This document shows, piece after piece, positions 1 through 7,045 of a stretch of DNA of 64,000 nucleotides. Every line of letters starts with the position of its first letter. Position 1 is the first letter of the stretch. Source of the DNA: Muribaculaceae bacterium (GTDB lineage Bacteria > Bacteroidota > Bacteroidia > Bacteroidales > Muribaculaceae); contig JAFZAC010000016.1 in the NCBI GenBank assembly GCA_017548365.1, positions 1 to 64,000 of the forward strand. The letters run 5' to 3'. The translations under genes were made by a program, and so were the position numbers. The notes beneath the pieces were generated by a model. That model was not told where the DNA came from. It searched no databases and worked only from the letters and a program-made list of their open reading frames with translations.

Positions 1-2
1 AA

Positions 3-182
3 GAGAACATCGACATCAACATCAATGGCGGCTCGGCTAACGTATGGTTAGGTGATACGCCCATCTGCACTACAAACTGCAAGGAAGCACTTGAGCTTAT
101 AGTGAAGACTTTAGCTGACAAGTTCGACGCCAAGCTTCCTGCCAGGTCAGAGATGATTTACGACACAGTGATGGGCTGGTAA
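3..182 (+). CDS. C-terminus of an unidentified phage-element protein (truncated by window edge)
   Basis: An open frame enters from the left edge and stops at a TAA at 180-182, giving 59 residues that begin ENIDINGGSANVWLG and end YDTVMGW. It lies upstream of the tape measure gene on the same strand. In tail operons this place is usually held by major tail or tail-assembly chaperone genes. The visible residues do not identify the family, so the function is left open. An 11-bp perfect hairpin (189-199 with 205-215) follows the stop directly. Confidence 0.55.
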   Translation, partial: ENIDININGGSANVWLGDTPICTTNCKEALELIVKTLADKFDAKLPARSEMIYDTVMGW

Positions 183-188
183 TTCATC

Positions 189-215
189 ATCAATCCTCCT
201 GCTCGGAGGATTGAT
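189..215. repeat. Perfect 11-bp inverted repeat just after a stop codon
   Basis: ATCAATCCTCC at 189-199 pairs perfectly with GGAGGATTGAT at 205-215 across a 5-nt loop, starting seven bases after the stop at 180-182. It may end or stabilise the transcript of the upstream gene. There is no T-run after it on the plus strand, so it is not a classical intrinsic terminator. Confidence 0.6.
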
Positions 216-673
216 TGGAACCGCAAGATGTGAGAATCTGTGTACTGATAGTGATTACCATTAGAGACCGCCACATATTTTGCCTCTCGCCACACCGACA
301 CCCGGGGCTGCGCCTCGGTATCGTCGTGGCTGCTCGGCATGAGCTCGCCACTTGACCGCCTACGGCTGGTGACGAGCCGAAAGATCTCGGCAAGCCGAAA
401 CGCCCTCATTCCCACCCCTCACTTGCGACAATTCGCATCCCTCAAAACACCGTGCAATGGGCACGCAGGACTGCTGACAGGAATCGATGGCGCCGACGTG
501 TCACCGCCGTCGGTTTCGCTGTCGTGAGAGTGCTGCCCATGACCTGCCGCAACTCCGCTTCGCTTCGTGTGCGTCAGGCATCGGGACGTGTCGCTGGCTC
601 CTCGTGGAGGGGACGCTCCGAAGTCGCACGGCTGGAACACTACGCTTACGCAGGTATCGACCTGTTGCCATAA

Positions 674-709
674 CGACACCCGAGCTTCCTGCGTCAGCGT
701 CGGGTATCG
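674..709. repeat. Hairpin unit 1 (16-nt loop containing TCCTGCGTC)
   Basis: CGACACCCGA at 674-683 pairs with TCGGGTATCG at 700-709 (9 of 10 pairs) around a 16-nt loop, GCTTCCTGCGTCAGCG. A shared trailing segment with CACTTGCT follows, so the whole unit is about 65 bp. Confidence 0.7.
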
Positions 710-810
710 CCATGGCGGTCGACACTTGCTGCTACGTATTCCCTCCTTTGCTCCTTCCAAGCTTGTCACTGCGTGGCACAATCGCTGCGCAGGTGGGGCT
801 CCTATCCGTA

Positions 811-848
811 CCGACACCCGAGCTTCCTGCGGCAGCGTCGGGTATCGG
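811..848. repeat. Hairpin unit 2
   Basis: CCGACACCCGA at 811-821 pairs with TCGGGTATCGG at 838-848 (10 of 11 pairs) around a 16-nt loop that differs from unit 1 by one base (CCTGCGGC for CCTGCGTC). The same trailing segment (GGTCGCTTCACTTGCTACG) follows. Confidence 0.7.
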
Positions 849-1239
849 CACTGGTCGCTTCACTTGCTACGCTATGGCTGAAGCCTTGTGCTACTGCGTG
901 CCACCGCACCACGAGGGCGACACTCTACGCACACTCACTCCTTGGCTCCACTGACGGGCGTTTCACTCGGTTCTACGGCAGTCGCCATCTATGCAAGCAG
1001 TCCACTCTTAGACCATCGCACGGCAGAGAGGTGTTGCACACATTAGTATAAGCCTGACGGCAATCAGTGCACGATGGGCGGTTGGTGTCTATGACATGGA
1101 TGGCGGGAGTGCTGAATGTGCCTGCGGCTGACGGAGTGCGCTGATGGAAGCCACGGCAGAGCCACACGCATCCGGGACTTGGCGGCACTCACGCTGCGTC
1201 CAACGCTCACAGAGGTCTTGAAAGTGCTGACCCCTTGCC

Positions 1240-1274
1240 ATGTCGCAACTCCGCTGCGCTGGGAGTTGCGACAT
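1240..1274. repeat. Perfect 13-bp inverted repeat
   Basis: ATGTCGCAACTCC at 1240-1252 pairs without mismatch with GGAGTTGCGACAT at 1262-1274 around a 9-nt loop, GCTGCGCTG. The matching place in copy A (about 540-580) forms only an imperfect hairpin. Confidence 0.7.
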
Positions 1275-1368
1275 ACAGGGGCACGTGCCGCTTGATCCTC
1301 ATTGCCGGGACGCTCCGAGTTCGCACGCCGGAAGACTCCGCTACGCAGGTTACGCTCCCTTTCCGTGA

Positions 1369-1404
1369 CGAGACCCAAGCTTCCTGCGTCAGCGTTGGGA
1401 CTCG
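1369..1404. repeat. Hairpin unit 3 with compensating stem changes
   Basis: CGAGACCCAA at 1369-1378 pairs with TTGGGACTCG at 1395-1404 (9 of 10 pairs). The 16-nt loop is identical to that of unit 1, while the stem carries paired changes: G-C to A-T at stem position 9, and C/G-type to G-C at position 4. The same trailing segment (GGTCGCTGCACTTGCT) follows. Confidence 0.7.
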
Positions 1405-1509
1405 CACACGGTCGCTGCACTTGCTGTACGCTATGTCTTGCGCCTTAGCTCACTCCAAGCTTGACACGCTGTGGCACAATCGCTGCGCAGGTGGGGCTCC
1501 CTTGACGTA

Positions 1510-1547
1510 CCGACACCCGAGACTCCTGCGTAGCCGTCGGGTGTCGG
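1510..1547. repeat. Hairpin unit 4, perfect 11-bp stem
   Basis: CCGACACCCGA at 1510-1520 pairs perfectly with TCGGGTGTCGG at 1537-1547 around a 16-nt loop, GACTCCTGCGTAGCCG. The stem has kept full pairing although the loop ends have changed. The trailing GGTCGCCGCACTTGCTACG matches the other units. Confidence 0.72.
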
Positions 1548-2014
1548 AACAGGTCGCCGCACTTGCTACGTTTGGCATACGCCATGTGCCTCAGCATGCC
1601 ACCCGTCCACGAGGGCGACACTCATCGCACACTCACTACCTCTTACGCTTATGAACTTCGCTCTCGTTATGCCATGTCCCCGATGCTCGGAGGTGGCTCT
1701 AGTCATCATGACGGCAGCAATGGCATAGAATGCAGATTAATGAAAGATGATTGTTGAATGATATGCGCAATGATGATATTTGAGTGGTGAGAGATACAAT
1801 GCCGTTGCGCCTTCACGCATGAGCCGTGACGATAAAAATAATGCCCCCAGTCTCGCGAATAAGGACAGACAAACATTTTTATATTCCCTCAGCGCACTCC
1901 GTCTCAATCTTCGGCACTCCACGTCATCCAAAGCACCGCCCATCGTGCACACTGGCGTTAGATACTGATGAAGAATAGTATCGCCTGCACTTGTTAATCA
2001 ATTCCTGAAATCAA

Positions 2015-2102
2015 GTCAAACAAGTTTGACACGATTTCTGGCGGAAAGCGGAGCCGACAAGCGAAATCGAAACCTTCTCCTGCGTCGAAGGTTCACTTTC
2101 GC
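2015..2102. repeat. Two hairpins, one with loop TCCTGCGTC
   Basis: GTCAAAC at 2015-2021 pairs with GTTTGAC at 2024-2030. Next, GCGAAA (2061-2066) and AACCTTC (2071-2077) pair with GAAGGTT (2087-2093) and TTTCGC (2097-2102). The 9-nt loop at 2078-2086 is TCCTGCGTC, the same string found in the loops of units 1 and 3, although this stem is unrelated. Confidence 0.6.
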
Positions 2103-2260
2103 ACGTCGGCACATCGACCGCACATTCGCCTTGCTTCTTGCATATTCCGCAAACGGAAAAAGCGGTTTTGCGAACTCGCTCCGCAGGGCAGTGGGGGGTC
2201 TTCCCAGACGGGGGCCGGGGAGAGCCCCGTAACCCCCAATCGGCTGTTATGCAGCCTTTT

Positions 2261-2389
2261 GACCTCCGCAAAGGCGGACAGATGGAACAAACCGTGAATG
2301 CTGTCCAGCACTCACGGAATTAGTCACTTTGTGACCTGGAACACATCGAGACTGCCCCGCCTCGATGTCTTTTAACCGCTGAAGTGGTT
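2261..2389. repeat. Chain of five short hairpins before the tape measure gene
   Basis: Five consecutive inverted repeats are seen: TCCGC 2265-2269 with GCGGA 2274-2278; CCGTGA..TGCTG 2292-2303 with CAGCA..TCACGG 2306-2317; GTCAC 2323-2327 with GTGAC 2331-2335; ACATCGAG 2343-2350 with CTCGATGT 2361-2368; AACCGCT 2374-2380 with AGTGGTT 2383-2389. They lie just ahead of a TATCTTTG box at 2394-2401. Confidence 0.6.
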
Positions 2390-2393
2390 GATT

Positions 2394-2401
2394 TATCTTT
2401 G
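2394..2401 (+). promoter_or_regulatory. Possible -7 box for the tape measure gene
   Basis: TATCTTTG fits the Bacteroidetes -7 consensus TAnnTTTG and lies about 40 bases before the ATG at 2442. No clear TTTG was found at the -33 distance, so the call is tentative. Confidence 0.4.
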
Positions 2402-2441
2402 TCTTTGACAAACTGACAACTGATTACTGAAAACGAACTAT

Positions 2442-5400
2442 ATGAGCAACATCAACACTACAGCAACAGTGAACCTGACCATCAACGGTCAGCAACCAAT
2501 ACAAGTATTGCAGCAGCTGCGGCAGAATGCCCTACAACTGGAGTCGGCAATCGCCCGGGCGGCTGCAGCGGGTAACAGGACAGATCTGCGCAGACTCCGC
2601 AAGGAACTGACGGACACCCGCAGACAAATCCGTGAGATAGAGTCATCTACAATGCAGGTGGAGAGCGTGATGCGCCGGCTGAACCGTGCAACTCCAAACG
2701 AACTGAACCGAACCCTGCAGACGCTGAACCGACAACTCCAATACATGGAGCGTGGCTCCGCGGCTTGGAACACCCATGTGGCGAAGATACGGCAGGTGAA
2801 AGCGGAAATCGCCAAGCTGAATGCAGAGCTCCGTGCGCAGGAAGGGTTCTGGAAACGCTTCACTCGCACTATGAACGACTGGCAGTCATCAATATTCATG
2901 ACGGCTGCGCTGCTGTCGGGCATCGTGATGGCCGGCAGACGAGCGGTCAACGCCTACGCCGAGATGGAGGAGCAGATGGCGAACACACGCAAGTACACTC
3001 AGATGGCGAAAGAGGAAGTGGAGAAGCTGAACGAGGCGTTCAAGAACATGGACACCCGTACCGGTCGTGACAAGCTGAACGAGTTCGCTCAGGAAGCTGG
3101 ACGTCTCGGCAAGAATACGATGGAGGATGTTCAAGGTTATGTGGAGGCAGCGGATATCCTTTCTGTGGCACTCGTTGACCTCGGTGAGGGAGCGACACAG
3201 ACCATCGCCAAAATCTCCAACATCTTCGGTGTGGAGCAGCTATTGGGAACGAAAGAGGCTATGCTATCTGTCGGTTCTACGGTGAACGTTTTATCACAGA
3301 ACTGTACCGCATCGAAACCATACCTTGTGGAGTTCGCACAGCGTCTCGCCGGTGTGGGAGCACAGGCTCACATGACGATTCCCGAGATCCTGGCATTCGG
3401 TGCCACACTGGATGCCAACGGTCAGAAGGTGGAAATGGCGGCATCCGCTCTGTCTCGTACCATCATGAAACTGTTCCAATCGCCTGAAGAGATAGCGAAG
3501 TCTGTAGGGTTGAACGTGCAGCAGTTCACAGAGACGCTGAAGGAGTCAACAAACGAGGGTCTGTTAATGTTCCTTGAAAGGCTGCATGAGATTGGCGACA
3601 AGGACGCTTTGGCGGCTCTATCGCCATTGTTCAAAGACTTGGGCATGGATGGCATACGTATGGCGCAGGTGCTGTCGGTGCTGTCAGGCAAACTGGAGAT
3701 GGTACGATGGGAGCAGCAGGAGGCTAACAAGGCATTCGATGAGGCCACCTCAGCTACACGTGAGTACAACATCTTCAACAACACGGCGCAGGCTGGTATC
3801 GAGAAAGCTAAGAAGCGCATACATGAGCTCGCAGTGGAACTCGGAGAAAAACTGCTGCCTGTATACAAACATATAATGACAAGCGGAAGCGCAATGCTGA
3901 GGCTGCTGAACATGATTGCAGACTTCGTGATTACCTATAAGAATGTCATAATCACAGTAGCTGCTTCGTGGGCAGCATATACTTTGGCAGTCAATGCAAG
4001 CAATATAGCATTCAAGGCGCATTACTATTGGCTCACAATAACGCAAGGTGCCATGAAGCTGCTGTCTACTGTAACACTTGCACTGAAAATAGTTTTCCTG
4101 GCTTTAACTGGGCAGATAGAAAGAGCGAAAGCTGCTTATACGGCATTCCACCTGCTGACTAAGAGTACTCCATGGGGCATAATTATAGCTGCCATCACAG
4201 CAGTAGGTGTCGCTATATACAATATGGCGACCGCTACGAAAGAGGCGACGAAATCGGAGAAGGAGCTTCAGCAGATGAATGAGGAACTGGCAGAGACAAG
4301 GAAAAGGTACCAGGAGCGTCTTGACGTGGAGAAGAGACGCATCAATGACCTTGTGGCTGTGGCTCGTGATGACAAGGCATCGATGGAGCAAAGAAAGAAA
4401 GCCATCGACACGCTGAACCGAATAATACCTAACTACTGCGGAAAACTGGATGCAGAGACAAAAAAGTATCATGAGAACAAGAAGGCACTGGATGATTATC
4501 TTGTATCACTGGAGCGCAAGATCCGTCTGGAGTCAAACCGTGCCGAATATGAGCGACTGATCAAAGAGGATGAGAGGCTGACGCGTGAGATTGCGATGTC
4601 TACAGATATGGATATAGCAAGGGTTCAGGGAGCCGTGGACGCACACAGCGGAAGCGGAAGATACGAGATGAAGGAGGCTGTGGCGCACGCATATGGTGCA
4701 AGTATGACTGTCGGAGGCCAAATTACCGGTGTGCCTGACTCAAAGCATGTGAGAGAGTTGAAAGGACAGCGTGCTGCTGTACGTATGCAGATTGACCGCC
4801 TTGTAAAGTACGCAGGAAAGGAGAATCTTATAAGCACCGAGTCAACAACCGTGACCGAGCCGACAATAAATGATCCGTCATACACTCCTGGTGGTGGAGG
4901 AAGTAGCGGCAGCGGTGGTCATGGAAGCCACAGCAGAGGACATAGTAGCAGTGGACGCAGTGGAAGTGGAAGCGGTTCTCAGAAGAAAGAGGACAAATTT
5001 GCTGCTGAAAAGTCATGGCGAGAGCGTGAGGAGGCTCTGGCCAAGATAGACTATGCCATCGGTGAGGACAACTACGAGGAGCACACGAACCGTATGCTCA
5101 AAATCGAGGAGGAGTTCTACCGCAAGCAGCTCGCACACACGGATCTAGAAGGCAACGAGCGGGTAGTGATTGAGTCTCAACTATACGAAGTGCTCAGGAA
5201 ACAGACGGAGGAAGCGAACAAAAACTCCATCGAGGAGGAGAAACGCTCATACGCGATACGGAAAGCTGAGCTGCAGCAGATGTATTTAGAGAACAAAATA
5301 TCCACTGAGGCATACAACGAGGAGATGAGCCGAATAGAAATGGAGCACCTGAAGAACATACAGGACATTTACCGCAACCAGGCTTTCGCTCCTATTGACG

Positions 5401-7043
5401 AGTGGCAGGACACAAAGGACAAAGCGGAGCAGTATATGCTTGAGAACTACAACGGCAATGTTGATCTGTTCAACAGACCAATCATCGACGCATACGAACT
5501 GACAAAAGCTGGATGGAAAGGGAATCCAGAAAAAGAAGGTGAGGCAGTTGCTACTGTCTATGCCCAGCAGTACGGAGTCAAGGATGCCTCGGGTCAGACA
5601 AGGCAGATTCTTGTGACACCGATTCTGCCTGACGGCACAGTGCTGTCGGAGAAAGATCTGAAGGACTACATCAACAGCACTCTGAAAGGTGCTGACGATT
5701 TACTGGCTGCTGATGAGAAGGGTATCGTGATAAAGGTGGATGCCAAAGTGAAAGACAAGGACGGGAACAATGACGAAGTGAGTGACTTGAACACACTCCA
5801 GCTGGCATATTACGCGGCAAAACCAGAGGTGGACGAGAAAGCATGGGCTAATTTTATAGATGCCGAGGCTGCATATCAGGACAGACTGGTACAGGAACAG
5901 ATAAAGAAGCAACAGGAGGCTGAGGAGGAGCTGCAGAAGCACCAGGCTGAACTGAAGAAGATAAAGGACGAGTACTTCGGCAACAACGCCGTGGAGGACA
6001 AACAAGAGTATGACAAGGCGATAGCACTTCTTGATGAGCAGTACAAGAAGGAGCTTGAGATGGTTGGCGACAACGCCAAGGAGAAACTCCGCATTGAGGA
6101 GGCATACGAGAAAGCGAAACTGGCTCTTAAGAAGAAATACAACCAGATTACAGAGGATGACAACAAGAACTTCATGCAGAAGTTCAATCAGTCCGCTCAG
6201 GAATGGCTGGAATCGGATGTGGGAAAAGCGGTCACGAAGTCTGTAGAAGCCATCTCGTCTGCTATGTCATCGCTTTTCTCGCAGCTGCGCTCCCTGATGC
6301 AGGCTGAGATGGAGATGGAGGTTGCTGCTGTGGAGAAGAAATATGACAAAGAGATTGAAGCAGCTCAGGGCAATGCCTATATGACAAAGCAGCTGGAGAA
6401 GAAGAAACAGCAGGAGGTGAAGAAAATCAAGGATGAGGCGAACAGAAAAATGTACGCAATGGAGGTGATGCAAGCGATAGCGCAGACGGCTTCTGCTGCC
6501 ATCAACGCTTACGCCTCAGCTGCAGCTATTCCTCTTGTGGGTTATATCATCGCGCCTATAGCGGCAGCAATGGCATTAGCTGCTGGTATGGTGCAGGTAG
6601 CGGCTATCAAGAAGCAACAGCAGCAGTCGGCGACTGAAGGTTACTCTGAAGGTGGATTCACCAAGTCTGGCAGAGTGGACGAGGTGGCTGGAGTGGTTCA
6701 TGCTGGGGAGTGGGTGGCTTCGCAGAAACTGCTCGCCTCACCTGTGGCGCGTCCGCTGATTGAGGCACTAGATTACGCACAGAGAACCAATACAATCGGC
6801 AGTTTGAAACAGGCTGATGTGTCTCGCTCGATAACGGCACCAGCTGCTAACGCCAATTTGCAACCGCAGATAATTGTACAGGAAAATGCTGAACTGCGAG
6901 AGGCTATAAAACGTCTGAACGCTCGGCTGGATGAGCCGTTTGTCACCGTGAACACCGTGACAGGTGATCTCGGTATCAAACAGGCACAGGATAGCTACCA
7001 ACGTCTAATTAACAATAAATCTCCTAAATCTAAACGCAAATAA
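2442..7043 (+). CDS. Phage tail tape measure protein, TP901 type
   Basis: The 1533-residue protein would set tail length and occupy the tail lumen. It opens with a charged coiled coil (about 1-140), then a TP901-like core from about residue 173. Hydrophobic segments follow near 491-515, 540-557 and 577-594. After another coiled coil there is a Gly/Ser/His-rich linker (about 816-846), further coiled coil, a segment of different character at about 1000-1140, and a last hydrophobic stretch near 1363-1390. The C-terminus has EGGFTKSGRVDEVAGVVHAGEW (about 1402 on), a motif I associate with the ends of such proteins in Bacteroidales prophages. The next gene starts 2 bases after the stop, so they are co-translated. 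The size and layout fit the family well. Confidence 0.9.
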   Translation: MSNINTTATVNLTINGQQPIQVLQQLRQNALQLESAIARAAAAGNRTDLRRLRKELTDTRRQIREIESSTMQVESVMRRLNRATPNELNRTLQTLNRQLQYMERGSAAWNTHVAKIRQVKAEIAKLNAELRAQEGFWKRFTRTMNDWQSSIFMTAALLSGIVMAGRRAVNAYAEMEEQMANTRKYTQMAKEEVEKLNEAFKNMDTRTGRDKLNEFAQEAGRLGKNTMEDVQGYVEAADILSVALVDLGEGATQTIAKISNIFGVEQLLGTKEAMLSVGSTVNVLSQNCTASKPYLVEFAQRLAGVGAQAHMTIPEILAFGATLDANGQKVEMAASALSRTIMKLFQSPEEIAKSVGLNVQQFTETLKESTNEGLLMFLERLHEIGDKDALAALSPLFKDLGMDGIRMAQVLSVLSGKLEMVRWEQQEANKAFDEATSATREYNIFNNTAQAGIEKAKKRIHELAVELGEKLLPVYKHIMTSGSAMLRLLNMIADFVITYKNVIITVAASWAAYTLAVNASNIAFKAHYYWLTITQGAMKLLSTVTLALKIVFLALTGQIERAKAAYTAFHLLTKSTPWGIIIAAITAVGVAIYNMATATKEATKSEKELQQMNEELAETRKRYQERLDVEKRRINDLVAVARDDKASMEQRKKAIDTLNRIIPNYCGKLDAETKKYHENKKALDDYLVSLERKIRLESNRAEYERLIKEDERLTREIAMSTDMDIARVQGAVDAHSGSGRYEMKEAVAHAYGASMTVGGQITGVPDSKHVRELKGQRAAVRMQIDRLVKYAGKENLISTESTTVTEPTINDPSYTPGGGGSSGSGGHGSHSRGHSSSGRSGSGSGSQKKEDKFAAEKSWREREEALAKIDYAIGEDNYEEHTNRMLKIEEEFYRKQLAHTDLEGNERVVIESQLYEVLRKQTEEANKNSIEEEKRSYAIRKAELQQMYLENKISTEAYNEEMSRIEMEHLKNIQDIYRNQAFAPIDEWQDTKDKAEQYMLENYNGNVDLFNRPIIDAYELTKAGWKGNPEKEGEAVATVYAQQYGVKDASGQTRQILVTPILPDGTVLSEKDLKDYINSTLKGADDLLAADEKGIVIKVDAKVKDKDGNNDEVSDLNTLQLAYYAAKPEVDEKAWANFIDAEAAYQDRLVQEQIKKQQEAEEELQKHQAELKKIKDEYFGNNAVEDKQEYDKAIALLDEQYKKELEMVGDNAKEKLRIEEAYEKAKLALKKKYNQITEDDNKNFMQKFNQSAQEWLESDVGKAVTKSVEAISSAMSSLFSQLRSLMQAEMEMEVAAVEKKYDKEIEAAQGNAYMTKQLEKKKQQEVKKIKDEANRKMYAMEVMQAIAQTASAAINAYASAAAIPLVGYIIAPIAAAMALAAGMVQVAAIKKQQQQSATEGYSEGGFTKSGRVDEVAGVVHAGEWVASQKLLASPVARPLIEALDYAQRTNTIGSLKQADVSRSITAPAANANLQPQIIVQENAELREAIKRLNARLDEPFVTVNTVTGDLGIKQAQDSYQRLINNKSPKSKRK

Positions 7044-7045
7044 TT

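Larger units (their letters stand above)
525..942. repeat. Long diverged repeat, copy A
   Basis: This segment aligns with 1223-1640 at a constant offset of about 698 bases. Shared words include CGCAACTCCGCT, GGGACGCTCCGA, ATCGCTGCGCAGGTGGGGCT, CACTTGCTACG and CGAGGGCGACACTC. Differences are scattered substitutions and a few small gaps. Each copy holds two of the four hairpin units. Confidence 0.75.
1223..1640. repeat. Long diverged repeat, copy B
   Basis: This is the second copy of the segment at 525-942. The offset stays constant from the start (AGTGCTG near 1223) to the end (CGAGGGCGACAC at 1610 against 912). That points to a duplication followed by substitution rather than chance similarity. 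It also contains the perfect hairpin at 1240-1274, which is imperfect in copy A. Confidence 0.75.
183..2441. other. 2.26 kb gene-free tract dense in inverted repeats
   Basis: The tract lies between two co-directional phage genes. It has no reading frame that resembles a protein: the frames found are short, overlap on both strands, and are rich in Arg, Cys, His and Ser, as expected from noncoding sequence. It is visibly richer in G+C than the chromosome to the right. It holds a diverged duplication (about 525-942 and 1223-1640, offset 698), four hairpin units with a fixed 16-nt loop length, a perfect 13-bp hairpin at 1240-1274, and a run of consecutive hairpins at 2261-2389 just before the tape measure promoter region. 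The details are given as separate repeat features. It could be a structured noncoding RNA, an array of palindromic elements or a protein-binding region; no known family was recognised. Confidence 0.7.

Noticed and set aside
419..1654. Several overlapping frames of 60-155 codons on both strands in the gene-free tract
   Set aside because: They overlap each other in many frames, show no family pattern, are rich in Arg, Cys, His and Ser, and share similarity only because the DNA is duplicated there.
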